Shown: positions 23,432 to 36,044, numbered from the stretch's first letter. The stretch: 64,000 nucleotides of DNA from Penelope pileata (GCA_013396635.1 WBMW01005475.1:496001-560000), one strand, 5' to 3'. A program made the numbers and translations. Notes: generated by a model from the sequence alone, not told the origin.

Positions 23432-25939
23432 GTTAGCCTCCTAGCCCAACAGCAATACAGCGTGTTTTGGATGGAAGCTCACCATGGCTAACTGCTCCGT
23501 ATGGCATCTCCAGAAGTGTGTTTGTCCTACCACCTACGTTTCAGAGGGATGTGTTCCCAAAGGAAACTTTTACCTGGATGTTTTCCCCTTTATTTATTTA
23601 TTTATTGAAGGAGGAAAAAAGTCTCTTTCATCCTTGGGAGGCAACTGAATTACAGGCACCCTCTAAACGCCCACCCATCCCACAGAAGTGCCAGAGGCCA
23701 TTACATCTTGGAAACAGCTTTTTTACTTGGAGGCTCACAGCAGCCCCATCCTCACAGCCAGCAAGATGTGTTGCAGATGGGTTTCTCACCATCTCCTGCT
23801 ATGTGCCCTTGTTGCTTCACCCAACAGGCACCGGGTGCAGCCACCACGTTCCCATCAGCACTATTGTTTCTCTCCTCCTCTTTCTTCTTTTCTCTTTTTA
23901 TTTTTTTCATTTGCTTTTGCCAGCCCTATAAGGTGGTCCTGTTCCTCAAGCATGGCCCTTCCTTGCTGAATGGGGAGGAGGATGCTGCAGGAGGACACAC
24001 TGCCAGACACCAAATTCCACTTTCCACGTGAAGGACTGGGTGCCAGGGGAGCTGAGTCTCCCTCTAATCCCATTCACCTACTTCTGGCAGTGTTGGAAAC
24101 CCCCACAGGTAGTGAAGCACTTCCCTAAAAGCCTTCAATGTGGAGGATTGAAGGAGGAGGAGGAGGATGTTTGGAGGAGGATGTTGCAGAAATTCTTTAA
24201 GGGCTGCTCAACAGGCACCTGATCTGCCCTTTCTTATTTTTCCTTCTTTGCATTTGTCTTCTTTGTGCTAATGAAAGAGATTGAGGTCTTCTGTTTGCAT
24301 GTATCAAGCTTGTTGTGTTGTTTCTTCTTGCTGTGAGCTAACTCTGGGATCTCCACTGACCCAGTGTCCCAAGAAATGCCATCCCACGATGGTACCAGCA
24401 TTCTTCTGGTTGGAAAATGGCTCCTGCTGTGGGATCGTGCTGGCTGTGGGGGACGTTTGAGGCCATGGCAAGTTAGCACTCTAGGGGGCAACTGTTCTTT
24501 GTGTCAGTCTTCTGGTGCACCCAAATGTGTCCTGTAAAGCTGTGCATCTTGGATGGTCAGAGGCTGTCAGTGGGCTCTTGCTGGGCAGCTCATCAGGTCT
24601 GTGATTCAACCAGGAAACATCTCTGTTATTGCTTGTAGCTCTGAGCCATGCTTCTGCAAGCTCTGTTGTGGCATGGAGGAGCTGGGTTGGGAAAGCTTGT
24701 CACAGGCACCACGGGGAGCACATGGAATGGGAACAAAGCTGTCCCTTCCAGCTGCTTGTCCCTAAGCATTTACAAGGCTTTTGAGCATACACATGCACCC
24801 ACGGCTTTGATAAAAGCTGGATTTCAGTGCATCATAGAAAGATAAATGGCATGGAGCATGCAGTGTCAATTGGGAGAGTAATTCAGCACTTTGCAGTGTT
24901 TAGGACATTTGTCAGGATCTCTCTTTCCTCGGGACGGTCATCCAAAACGTCTGCAGCACTGGTCCTGCTGCTCTCGGCTGGCTGCCTGCTTTTGGGAGAA
25001 CAAGTCCGGTTGTGAGCAAGCAGCTGTGCTCTGCCTTGCTGTTTTTACTTCAGAATAAGATTATTTGTTTCAAATGGAAGAGATTTTACATGAGGAACTC
25101 AAGATGTTCCCTGTCTCCCTATTGCATTCACTTTATCTTATTCCATCCATAGCCCCATGCAGAGCAGTATGAGGCCAGGGACCATCCCTGGTTTGCAGTG
25201 TAGGTGGTAAGTGGGGTGGTGTCAGCATGCAAAACCTCTGCTAGGAGGCTCAATGCTGCATTTTATTGCAGGGATTGTTTTCTTAAGGTCTACCATAGCC
25301 TCCCCAAAAGAGCAGCAGGAATTCTCCTGCTTCAACACCGCAAAATGTCAGCGGTTCACCATGAGCATACCCATGCTTGGGAAGATCAGAAATAAAGAGC
25401 TCTTTTCCATCCCAAGTTCCTTTGTTACCTTCATCCTCCTTTTAATGCTATTTCATCCAGTGATGAGAGACGCTGCACGTGCTAGCTAAACCTGGCCCCA
25501 TGACCCAAACCCTGCTGTTGGTGTCAGGGGTGGATGAGCAGCTGAAGGCCTATTTCAGCTGTAAGTTCATCTCCTTGTCCCTTTTTTCTTTCTAAGTAAG
25601 GGGGAAAATGAGCGTTTGCCTCTACCCCAGGGTTTTGGTGTGGTCCTCCTAGAGTGAAAGAGTTGCAGAAAATATGGGCAGTGTCCTTCTGGGGGGGACC
25701 TCCCATGCACGCATGACAAGCAGGGTCTGGAATGCTGGCACTCTCCCCTGCTAACGTAAGCCCCTGCTTTTATAGATATATATATATGTTGCATGTAAAT
25801 AACAAAAAAAAGTCTCTGTCTCTTTTCACTACATTTAGTCCAACAGCGAAAGCAAGGAAAGCTGAAAAGAAAACAGCACTCAGCAGCGTGGGCTGGAGCC
25901 CAGGCAGTTGTCAAAAATTCTCCCTGCCAGAAAGATCTG
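23432..25939. other. No gene recognised; non-coding DNA
   Basis: Contains a short (TTTA)n run at 23590-23606, a pyrimidine-rich stretch near 23873-23909 and a GGA-rich stretch near 24146-24184. Near 24480 there is a CTCF-core-like TAGGGGGCAA. A short TA run lies at 25773-25787. No coding signal. Confidence 0.5.
24478..24491 (+). promoter_or_regulatory. CTCF-core-like site
   Basis: CACTCTAGGGGGCAAC contains the AGGGGGC core of the CTCF motif with a partly matching left flank. The match is incomplete (CAA rather than CGC or CAG on the right), so this is a weak call. Confidence 0.15.
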
Positions 25940-26320
25940 GAGATCTCTGTACAAGAAAATGGGCTTTTAATTTTACACCAATATCTGTAGAGTACAGGAT
26001 ATGGAATTACGATTTCTGGTTCAGATGGCATTACAGAAATAACAACGATGTAGAAAATGGACTAATAAACTTCAAAAAGAGCATGAATGAGTGCTGCTAT
26101 TTGCATATCAGCAGAGGAGCAGTAGCTGTGAGAAGAGATGGAACGTGTCTCTGTGGCATACTTTGCTGCTAGAGCTGGGAAATAAATAGGCACAAATAGC
26201 CAAAGAAATGCATGCTTTTCTCTCGTGTGATTTTTAAAGCATATGCTACTGGAAGATGTTTAAAAGCCTTACTCGAGCTGGAACCTCTCACGCGGCTGTT
26301 TAGAGCCTTGAAATATTTTC
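25940..26320. other. AT-rich block, candidate conserved non-coding DNA
   Basis: Balanced AT-rich sequence without repeats, including GAATTACGATTTCTGG near 26002 and CTATTTGCATATCAGC near 26098, where ATTTGCAT is a perfect POU octamer. One + frame (25732-26172) is open across it but has no recognisable domains. Likely regulatory rather than coding; alignment needed. Confidence 0.25.
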
Positions 26321-26940
26321 TCATCTGGAAATGGAAAAGTTGTCTTTTATCGTTATTATTTTTTTTGAAGATTTAATTAAAAGCTGGGTTTTTTCCTTCT
26401 CCTTTTTGAGCAGCTCAGTCCTATTACTGTTGACTTCTCCGATGCTTCTTCGCCTTATGCATCCCCTCTGCATTTCTCCTGACTTCTTCCTGGTACTCTG
26501 GGTCTCTGACTGCCTACGTTTTCTGCATGTTTCAGAACCATAAACATGATTGATCACTTTTTTTAGCAAGCTGTTGAATTATTTATGGATCTGCTGGGAT
26601 GCTGGAACTGCCAGCTACAGGCACGCGGCCAGCAGGGAAAGGGGCCAAATTGTGAAAGGGAAAGCCTTAGCACACACTGAAATGAACTCGGAGAAAGCAG
26701 GATGTGTGGTACTTGAGTTAACGTCCTCCAAAAGGTCTCTGGTGGCTGCCAGGAGCGGTGGCTGCTCCGCAGGGTCCCGCTAACCTGGTGGAGACGCTGG
26801 TGGTGGAAGGCCTTGGCCTCTCGCTGCGGTGGAACACCACGGCCCTCCGCCAAGATGGATTTAGTTCCTGACCTTTTAAATTCTAGAAAATGGCTTGTTG
26901 TCTGGACTGGAGCGTTCCACAGCTGTTCCTTGTTCGTCGA
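26321..26940. other. No gene recognised; non-coding DNA leading into a CpG-rich patch
   Basis: T-rich to about 26570, then GC-rich. GCCAAGATGG near 26848 resembles both a start context and a YY1-type motif, directly upstream of the CpG-rich patch. The frame it opens (to 27271) is not protein-like. Confidence 0.4.
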
Positions 26941-27300
26941 GTGCCACAGGCCAAGGCCGAGATGTCTGGTGAGGAGCCGAAACGGCGAATGTCAGGGTGA
27001 CACGCAGAGGAGCTCGTGTTGGGCCAGAGGACAGCGGGGTCGGGGCCTGTATGTGTGGAGAGACATGGGGCCGGAGGAGCAGAGCTGGAGGACAGCGGGC
27101 AGGGTGGGAGGCTGGGTGTGGGAGGTCTGGGCCTGCCGAGGCCTGGTGGGGCGGCCTGGAGGCCGGGCTCCATGTTGGGGAGCACAGCTGGGCCTCCTCA
27201 GCCCGCCTCCCGCCCGCGCTGTCAGCCCGGTGCCGCGAGCCCACCAGCCTCACACGCAGCGAAAGGAGTAACGAAAGCTGCTAGCGATTAGCATGGCCGG
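26941..27300. promoter_or_regulatory. CpG-island-like patch with a G-quadruplex motif
   Basis: By hand count 360 bp hold 95 C, 151 G and 25 CpG, giving 68% GC and a CpG observed/expected ratio of about 0.63. This just passes the classical definition. CpG density is highest at 27200-27300. It could be a promoter or an orphan CpG island; no first exon is recognised. Confidence 0.4.
27097..27116 (+). other. G-quadruplex-type motif inside the CpG-rich patch
   Basis: Four GGG runs with loops of 2, 1 and 5 bases on the + strand. Confidence 0.45.
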
Positions 27301-28179
27301 TGGCCTGGCTTTCTGGAGCTGTTAAAAGCCTTTATTTGTCCTTTCGCTGCTTCTGTTCTTCGTGGAACTCTCCAGCCTGGGGAGAAATCATGTTATAAAA
27401 AAATAAAAGCCATTCATAAAACGTGATGGGAATAGCTGTATCATTTCAGTGAGAGGAGCAGGGTGGCTAACGGGAAGCCACCCTGAGCCAAGACATGTTC
27501 CCGGCGCTCTCCTTCACTTTCACCTGCTGTCTTCCATTCCCAGCCTTTCAGCTTGTGACTGTACACGTCTGCAGTTCATGGATGAGTTATTAGGAACGTG
27601 TACCTGTGCTTTCCTCGTCGTGGTGTGACCAACTGGCCAGTGTGGATCTGCCACTGGCCCTGTGCTGCTGTACCATAGCTGGGGCTTCTGTTGCAGACCT
27701 TTGTTACCTCCTAATGTAATGTCACAGCAAACTTGAAGGGCGTTTGCATGCACTTTGTGCAGTTGAGGTGTTTGCAGACTGTCCGGGAAACTCGGTGCTG
27801 TTGCCTGCTGGATGGATGATGCGTTTAACAAACAACAGCATCATCGTGCCTGGCTAAGGGTGGACAGATTCCCACCACGGTGGAGTCTGCAAACTCACGG
27901 CACTGGTGCCAGACTGCTGACACAGGCTCCAGTCCCACTGCGCGTGAGGCTGTGGTTACTGAAGTGGAGGGCTCTTCGTTGTGAGAACTGATGAGGAGTA
28001 GGGGCATGTGCTGTACTTACATCCTTAACCACATGAACTCGGCAGCAAATGGGCTGCTCTTGCATGATTACACAGATGATAGAAGTGTTACTGGAAATAT
28101 CCCATTCTGCCCCATATAGTTGATCCTTTAGTTATTAGGATGCTGTTATCTACTTTGGAGTAAAGCACATGGACAAACG
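27301..28179. other. No gene recognised; non-coding DNA
   Basis: Short scattered frames only. Composition falls from GC-rich at the left to AT-rich at the right. No repeat is recognised. Confidence 0.5.
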
Positions 28180-28635
28180 TTGCTGTGTGACAAGCCCAGG
28201 AGTATGACTTGCTCTGTTCCTCAAGGCAAAGCTAGCAGATCTCATGAGATGGAAAGCAGGGATAACTTATTGGACTTGCTTACATTCTGTATCTTCCATA
28301 TCTAAAAAATGGAGGCCAGTTTTTCCACAAAGTCTTGCATCAAATGGGTTTTCTAATCCTGAGTCTCTGGGAGTTGCCTATTTAGCTTATTGGTGCCTAA
28401 GTTTGGTATTGCAGGACTGATTAAAATGTTATGTACATTTCTGAAAGAGTTGAGCAGCAGGTTTGCATTTTGAGACCTTTGCCCATGGTTAGAATGATGT
28501 ATTGTGCTGTCACTGGGAATCTTGCAGAAAAAGAACCATTATCTTTGGAAAAATCAACCCTCAGCTTTGAGGCATGGGCCTACAAATGCTAAGCAGATGT
28601 GTAATGAGACCTAACTTGACTAATACTAAAGTCAT
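28180..28635. other. 456-bp CpG-free stretch
   Basis: Not one CpG occurs between the ACGT at 28177-28180 and the ATCGGG at 28635-28639. Only four occur in 28021-28860. The sequence is of ordinary composition (roughly 45% GC) and has no recognisable repeat. Complete CpG loss is typical of long methylated, decaying sequence such as an old transposon, but I cannot name a family. Confidence 0.6.
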
Positions 28636-28639
28636 CGGG

Positions 28640-29859
28640 CTACTTTCACAAGTGTGGTTACACTGTGCCTTGAAGCTATGTGAGGTTATGGGACTTGGAA
28701 GCCTAGCAGAGAGCTTGCAGGCCAGCCTCATATGGACCTCGGCAGGAGTATGTGCCAAGGGCTAATAGCTGCAAAGACAGAGCACCTGGCTTGGTGCATC
28801 TCTGTGATGCAGAAAAGCTGGAGGCTGATAGACTATCATAGGGGAGTATCACTTTAGGCTCCTGTTTTTTGTACTCTTCTCGTGGCTCTCAGCCATTGTT
28901 GGAAGCAAATCCAGGCTTGGATGGGTCTGTAGTCCCAGGATGGCCATTCTGGTGCTCAGTTCACAGAGCTTGCATCACCCTTCTGCTCGTCTGCGGTGCC
29001 ACGGGAGAGCATTTCAAAGCATCTCCCTTAGAAGGGAGTAGAAGCCTTTGATGCTGAAAAACAAACTTTGCCGTGCCCCTCTCTTGTTGTGGCTGCCTCG
29101 CTGTCTTTGAGGGGGCTGAGCTTGCAGCTCCCTGCATGGCCCTGGCTTGGGTAGGGCTGGACGGAGCGTTTGAAGACTTGGCCAGCTGTTTTCCCTGGGA
29201 ATTCTGCCTGAGCAGTTTGTGAGTAAGGATGTAGGCATTTGTCCACAGGATGGCTGCAACCAACCAAGCAAACATCTTTTAAAAGTTAAAGGAAAATTCT
29301 GAGGTGACGTGCAAGGAGAAAATATTCTTCCTTTTTTTTTTTTTTTCTTCATAGCAGAAATACCACTGGTGGTTGTTGTTTTTGTTGGAGGTCTCCTTGA
29401 AAAACTAGTAAGCTCTGGGGAGAGAGAACAGTGTTTCTCAGCTCCCAAGTGAAGGGCAGTAGACATTTTGGATTTTCTTCATGCAGACTTTGCTCCCTGA
29501 TATGCTTTAAGGGGTTGAATGGCGTTGAATGGGCGTTGGGAGAGCTATAAAGCTCCTTCTGAGCATTGCCTCGTGGTTTTGTGATCTCCTGCAGCGAGCT
29601 GACCAAGACCACCATCATCCCCATGGTTTGGGATCAAACAGAGGTAAAATGAGAAAATGTAGAGGTGCAGCCGAACCCTGCTGTTCCCCAAAGGCACAAA
29701 GAACAGGCACAAGTGGTTTGGGAGGGCAATTTTCTAGCCAAGCTCAGAGCCAGGAACTAATGGATGCTGAGAATAGCCTTCCCTTAAAAAATGAGCCTGA
29801 GAATGAAATCTTTAGGTATGGCTGCATTCCGGATATATTACAGCGATAAAAGTGCATTT
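28640..29859. other. No gene recognised; non-coding DNA
   Basis: Short frames only. T15 at 29332-29346. A small imperfect repeat TTGAATGGCG/TTGAATGGGCG lies at 29516-29537. Confidence 0.5.
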
Positions 29860-30040
29860 TTTAGCCGAGCTCGGAAGCTGCCAACTGACATGGTGCCAGT
29901 TCTAGATGCCTGCCATTAACCTTAAAACAGTCTCACATTGTTGGATTAATGAGTCACCCTTGTATCAACACAGAGACAAGCCAAGCATATTATTTCTTCT
30001 GAGGGAAATTACTGGAAAAGACAATTCCTTCTTTTTTAGA
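29860..30040. other. AT-rich block, candidate conserved non-coding DNA
   Basis: Includes GCCATTAACC, GGATTAATGAGTCACC and AAGCATATTATTTC. The block is free of repeats and homopolymers. GGATTA is an OTX/PITX-type core and TGAGTCA an AP-1 core, overlapping within 15 bases near 29943-29955. Function is inferred only. Confidence 0.22.
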
Positions 30041-31724
30041 TTCACCTCCAGGTTTGGCACCCAGTAGCCAGCTGTGACTACTCCGCAGCAAGCTGTGGGG
30101 TTGTGTGAGGGAAAGGGAACGGGCCCAAACCTGGGCTGGGGATGGATCCGTCTTCCTAAAATATCCTCTGATGTCACGGCTCCTGGGTGTGGAGCGTGAT
30201 CGGGTTTTGGAATCGGAAGAGGACAGGCTAGGACTTCTGCTGGGAAGAAAATAAACAGAGAGGAGAAGTCTCCCATTGATTGGGTCTCCCGAGGAATTAG
30301 CCAGGAATTTGCTTCGTGTCTCCGCATATTTTTCTCCTTACCTCTAACAAGGTTGAGTTAGGAATTTTAAGGCTCTGATTGCTTACCAAAAATCGGCCCT
30401 TTTTTAGAGAAGCACAAGGACTAACCAGACTGAGGGCGGGAGTCCTAACAGACAGTTGCCTATTGGAAACTCTGGGCAGCTTTACGGTCTGAGGACAGGT
30501 CTGAAAATAATAAATAATGGTGCTAGTCAGGCTGTCAGGTGGTGACAGCCTTCATCCTTGGGGAGTGGGTAGGAAAACATTGCACGTGGCCTGATCCACC
30601 CCTGCACTGGGGCTGCTGCTGAGAGCAATGCTGCCTTCTTGCCCATCTGCAGAGGTCTTCTTGCTGGGGGAAGGACGGCAGCACTGAGGGAATGGTGATG
30701 TCTGCAGCTTGTTCCTACAGGAACGAGTGTCCCTTGTCCCTCTGTCCTGGGTGCTGTAGGGGAACAAGGCCACCAGCACACCTCCTCATCCGGCCACATC
30801 CTGTGGGACCCCGCAGCTGCTGCATCCATACAGTGTGCATAAACGTCATCTTGAACTAATGTCTGTTTGGAAAAAGTGTGCGTTTCTCTGTACTTCCAGT
30901 AATGAACTCAGAGACTTCCCTCATGCATTCACCTTCGAAATATGCTCTTGTCAGGAACACATGCTTCCCACCCATGTTTCTGCTGCGAAACAGCAGCAGT
31001 GCTCTGCCCCCAAAGCAAACCCAAATGGAAACCCATTCTCACGTATTCTGGAGGTGCCTATGAAGATTTCAGCATAGTGTGCCGTGTGTAGTCAGGATTG
31101 CTGCTTCCCTCCCCTCTCATTTTGGCAATGAAGATCGCAGCAACGCCCTTGCATACACTGTGGTTAGGTGTGTGCACTGGGATCGGGGTTGTGCTGTGTT
31201 GGTGAGCAGATGGAGAGGCTGTCAGCACCAAGTGATGCTTTCACTATTCGCAGCCATGCAAAGCACGTTGCTGCTGCTGGTCCAGAGATGCCCTGCAGTG
31301 CTCACTGGGCCCTGGAGTGTGCAACATCTCAGCTCTGACTCCTGCGTGCGGGCATCCACGTACCAAAACCCACCGGTCCTTCTGGGAAGAAGCTTGTGCC
31401 GTGCCAACGGGGCTGGTGACTCATTCCTCAGCCCAGGGTGGCCCCACCGGAGCAGGGTGAGGAGGTACTGGCAGGGAGCCATCTGCTTTGGCAGCATCCC
31501 TGCCCGAGGAGCATCTGTCCTGCAGGCTGGGAGAATGTCCTCTTTGGGGATGGGAGCTGGGCGCTCCAACACAAGCCTCCTGTCTGGGAAATTGAAAAAG
31601 GGGGAGGGTGTTTCTGGGAAGCTGCCTTCTTGCTGTCAGCAACCTGGCTTGCCTAGTGGTAACGCTGGTGGGGTCTGAGTGAGGAGAAGTGCCAGAGCAG
31701 GGCAGGGAGCTGTGCCGTGTGTTG
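30041..31724. other. No gene recognised; non-coding DNA
   Basis: The 199-codon + frame at 31079-31678 is near the maximum expected by chance here and is not protein-like. No repeats seen. Confidence 0.5.
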
Positions 31725-32010
31725 GATATGTTAGCATTAGCAAGTTCCATAACAAATCATATTTTTCTCTTGACCTTTCAGTTTTTGGAAACGTAGACAC
31801 AATAAACAAACGTGGAAGGGATGAGCTTATGCTGAAATATGAGGATATAGCAGAGTGGAAAGTATAAAGCAAACAAGGAAGCAATTAAGTGCACAATGAA
31901 GGGAATTAACCAATATGCAATCCATTACGTATTTATTTATATTCGGAGGCATAACTAATAATAAACATAGGATTTCCACAAAGAAAACAGTCTCTGTTCC
32001 TTATTTTAAA
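31725..32010. other. AT-rich block, candidate conserved non-coding DNA or terminal exon
   Basis: Low-CpG, AT-rich sequence without repeats. A good acceptor (TTTTTCTCTTGACCTTTCAG ending at 31781) precedes a 28-codon open tail rich in charged residues that stops at 31865-31867. Downstream lie CCAATATGCAATCC and several TAATAATAAAC-type motifs. The frame is not recognisable, and regulatory DNA is the equal alternative. Confidence 0.2.
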
Positions 32011-34192
32011 CAACCCTATGGAGCTGTGATGGTTATATAGATGGAGGAATTCCTTCTATCGCATTACCCATTTCCTGGTCCTTCCCTGCAGCCCAGTTTT
32101 TATGGCTTTTGTCTGGGTTTGCAGAGCTCCTGCAAAGCCTCTGGGGCAGCCCCTGCAACATCTCAAGGCGGAGCAGTTCTCACCTTCAAAGCATTTTGTT
32201 TGTGCAGCGTGCAGCAGGACAGAGTCCTGCTCCGTGCTGGAGTTTCTGGGTACTGCCGAAGCATAAATATTAAACAAGCATCCTTGTGATCCTTGGCGTC
32301 AAGACAGGCGAGCACATGGATGGACCTGGCTTCTGCCAAACCTCTTTGATCGGTTTTTGGTTGAGCAAGCAGCTGCTCACAGAGCACTTTGGATCGCTTG
32401 GGTTTGGCTGTCCTGCAGCTTGGTGGAAGGAGAAGAAATGGTTTTTCTCTGGGCTGCCTGCACGTGGCTGAGCCGTGTTCGCTGGATCGAGTTGATCCAA
32501 GGCAGGTTTCCTGTTCCTTGCTGCTGTTTTTGGTGGTGTAGGGCTGTTTGTGGGCAAGCCTACACCCGTGCTGTGGCAGTGACCATCACCCAGCGTGATG
32601 CTCACTGCAGGGCAGTGCCACCAGCGTGGGCATTGGGCCGATGTTCCTGCAGGGAGCCCCATATCTGCCCGTCCTCACACTGCAGCCAGGGCTGGACCTG
32701 CGCAGGATGCTGATGTGGTACAGAATTTCCTCCTTATGCTTGGGTCTGGATATTATTATACAAAGCAAAATAAATTGTGATCCCTAATCTTGGTTTATTT
32801 ATGGATCCGGCTTTAGCTGTTAAAAACCCCTATTTCAGATGTGATTAGAGTTCCCTTTTGTCATGAAGGAGCGTTGGCACCGCTCTGTCTCTCTTTGGAT
32901 GCTTCTCTCATGTCCCTGGTGCTCCTGGCTGCTCTGCTGCACACGGGTGTGCATGCCCTTGAGTCTCATCCCTGGTGGGGTGACAAATGGTTTGCAAAGC
33001 TGTTCCTTATGCTTCAGCATCAGCTGTGCTCCTTTTGGGGTTGTGCATCATGTGACGTGTATGGGAATACTTAATTTCTGTAATACTTAGGAGATGTAAA
33101 AAGTTAGGGAAGCATTCACTGGTGCTAGATGCTGTTATTAATTGTTTATTTTTTAAACCACTGCTGTTTTGATGCCTTTCTCAGTCTGAGAACAGGATTT
33201 CCAGCTACGTACAGCGATCTTGCAAGGAACACAGTTAATGCAGCGTTGTGGTTGGTATCATCAACATTCAATACACTCAGGAACATATGGGGAAAGTATG
33301 GTGGAGGGTTTTTTGCCTCGTTTGCCAATTAGTGAAACAGCTCAGTAGATGTTTCTTGAATGTTTGTGTTTTCTTCTCTGAGTTTAGACAAAGTATGGGA
33401 AACATCATGGTCCAGTGGCTTCCAAGCCATTATTAGGAAAAGGAAATGAGGGGGGATAAAAAGATCAGGGATGCAGAGTGCTACTTGTTCGAACATCTTC
33501 AGCCCTTTGTATGATGGTCTGTGGCTGTTGCCATGCATGAGGATCCCAGCACTTTGGCCTTTCTCTTCTGATTACCTTCACAGCCCTCCTCTAAGGCTGG
33601 GAGATGCTGAATTATGGACAGAGAGCAGAGACACAGCCAACTAAAAGTAAGGTGTTGCTCAGCAAGTTGGTTACAGAGGAGGGATTCCAAGTCCCAGGTC
33701 ATCTCCTGACCTCTCTGCACCACTTGAGCCTTCTGTTGGTTCCTCTTGGGGTTTCTCTTGGCTCTGGGTGCCCCTCTTAGGGTTCATCTTGGCTCTTGGG
33801 CACTTGGTACCCATCCTACCTGCAGGAAGGTCTCAGTGCACGGCTCATTGGGTCAGGAAAGCCTGCCACCCCTCTTGGCCTCCCCTGCTTGCTCCAGGCA
33901 GGTGAGATGCTTCCTAGAGATGCACCAGAAACTGTGTTTTGATCCACACATCCCTGAACTCGAGAGAAGCCAAAACCTTGGCTCCTCGCATCCCTGAGCC
34001 TTGGGAAAGTGCAGATTTGGAGCTCAGTGTTGTGGCTTGGACCTATTTTGAATGTTTGCCTTCTGAGCCACTGAAAACAAAACCAGAATCTGACTTGCAA
34101 AGCAGTGGAGAGGTTGCATTCATTTTCTGGGTCTCTTCTTTCCTCTGCATAATGCCACGCAACTTTTCCTGTCAGTGCAAGTTATGTCTATA
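32011..34192. other. No gene recognised; non-coding DNA
   Basis: Random-looking short frames on both strands. An AT pocket lies near 33130-33165. No CR1. Confidence 0.5.
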
Positions 34193-34570
34193 GCTAAGAC
34201 AGCAGAGACTCCTGCCTCTCAATTATGCATTCCCAACAGGATGTTGGGATGTTTGGGTTGCAAATTTTGAATTGATAACAGGAATGCATAGCCAAGGTTT
34301 TGCTCCATTACAGGACATAACGTACCCTGTGTGCACTTCAGCCCCTACTGTCGAGCACCACAGAGAGTGTTAACAAAGAGCTTTGTGATAAGGGTTTGGT
34401 GACTTCTGGAAAGGGGTGGTGGACATCATTGACATGATAGAAAAGATGCAAGAGGAGCCAACAGCAGGCGTGCAGCTAGCTTTTTGTAGCCAGCTCCCGT
34501 CGTTCTGGAGCACATCCTCCATGTGAGCATGCACTGATGGTGCCTGTTGGTGATGTTTCCCCGCTGTGGT
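34193..34570. other. Open-frame-free block
   Basis: No frame of 60 codons or more on either strand. The left half has repeat-free AT-rich sequence (CAATTATGCATTCC, AATTTTGAATTGATAACAGG) of the kind often found in conserved non-coding elements. Confidence 0.25.
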
Positions 34571-36002
34571 TAAAGCTGTCTCATTTGGAGGAGCTTTAAG
34601 GTCTCATTAAAGGTCTCATTCAGCCATGGTGGAAGTGGCTGAGGAGCCCTCGCTGCAGGATGGGTGATGGCACTGCAGGGATGCACCCTTGGTAAGCCTA
34701 AGGGCTGCCACTGGGGCTGTTCACTGTTTGCACCTTTGTAGTGTTGGAGGTGAAGCACGCACCCAATTTTCACCTTTGATTCTTGCCTGTCAGCAGCTGC
34801 TCCACGTTGCTCTCCCCTGCTATCAGTTGTTGTCCTCCTGATCTAAAGCAGACCGTACTCAACACACAGCTTGGCCTCTTGGGCATATGAGGTAAACGTA
34901 TCGCTCGTTCAGTTTTGCTGCAATTATACTTTTTTTTAACATAATTGTTTTTGATTGTCATTTTTTGACAGTTTCTTGGCTGGGCTGGGCTGCAGCTGCC
35001 CTCATTAGGGGCTGTGCCAAACACAATCTTTTTGATATTGAATATTCCTTGGTGGCTGCTGCCCCAGATGGCATGTGTAGTAGCAATTGAATCCAATTAC
35101 ATCTGTGTAATGCTTTTTAAATTGAAAGCCCGGTAGGAGAGGGATGCTTGCCATTTAAGCAACTGAACTAGGCTTTCTCCTAAGACTCAGTGAATCAGTG
35201 ATCAGAAGGAAGGGGCTGTCTGTGTGGGCTACACTGACAGCAGAGTAATGCCTGATAGTTTTTATGTCACGTTCCTCCATGAGTAGTGTCCGTGTCCCTG
35301 TGCATTGTGTAGGTGAGCAGCAGCACTGTGCAGATGAGGAAAGGTGAGGCAGGCAGCCCTGAACAGGCTCCTGCAACATCACCAAACCAAACAGCAGCCA
35401 ACCACTTCTGCATTTTCAGATGAACACAGTATTTTGCTTTCTTTCCCTTTACTACACAGTTGTAGAGGGCTATTAAAAAACACAAAAGTTTCTGCAGCTG
35501 ATGAGTAAAGCAATCACAGCCAAAAAGCCCCTGAGAGTGCTGAGAGGCATTGGTGAGATGTGTTGGCCCTAGGAGGTGGGGAAACATGCACGCATCCCTT
35601 GGTTTTACTTTGTTGTTGCTCAAAGTGTGCCTGTAGTGAGACTTCAAGAATGTGACGTTGTCTGCAAAGCATGAATCCTTGCTAGGCTGTGCTGGTGAAT
35701 GTCTTCAAGCACATCTTGTCCTACGTGTGGTGGATGTAGAGTGTATTTTCTTCCTTTTGCATGTTTGAAGGCTGCTGATGCATCTTTCTTCACCTGTCAT
35801 CTTTTCCTTCTGGCAAAAGCAACCTCAGTCCTTTTCAGCCTTCCTTTGTTGGTTGGCTCTCTGCTCCACGTGCAGATTTGCTCTGTACAGACAGAATCTC
35901 AGTACCTCCTGCTTTGCCTTGCAAATGTGATTTCTCCACTTGTTGACCTCCAGCTGTTGCACAGCCGCCACGAGCTGATGCTGCCAACAAACCCGTGCCG
36001 TG

Positions 36003-36044
36003 CAGGAGCTGGGTGCACCGAGGCAGGAGCTGGGGGCACCAGGG
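36003..36044. repeat. Two-copy 21-bp tandem repeat
   Basis: CAGGAGCTGGGTGCACC and CAGGAGCTGGGGGCACC start 21 bases apart, followed by a third, degraded copy (GGGAGCTGACACC). Confidence 0.7.

Noticed and set aside
31079..31678. 199-codon + strand open frame
   Set aside because: About the length expected by chance and not protein-like.
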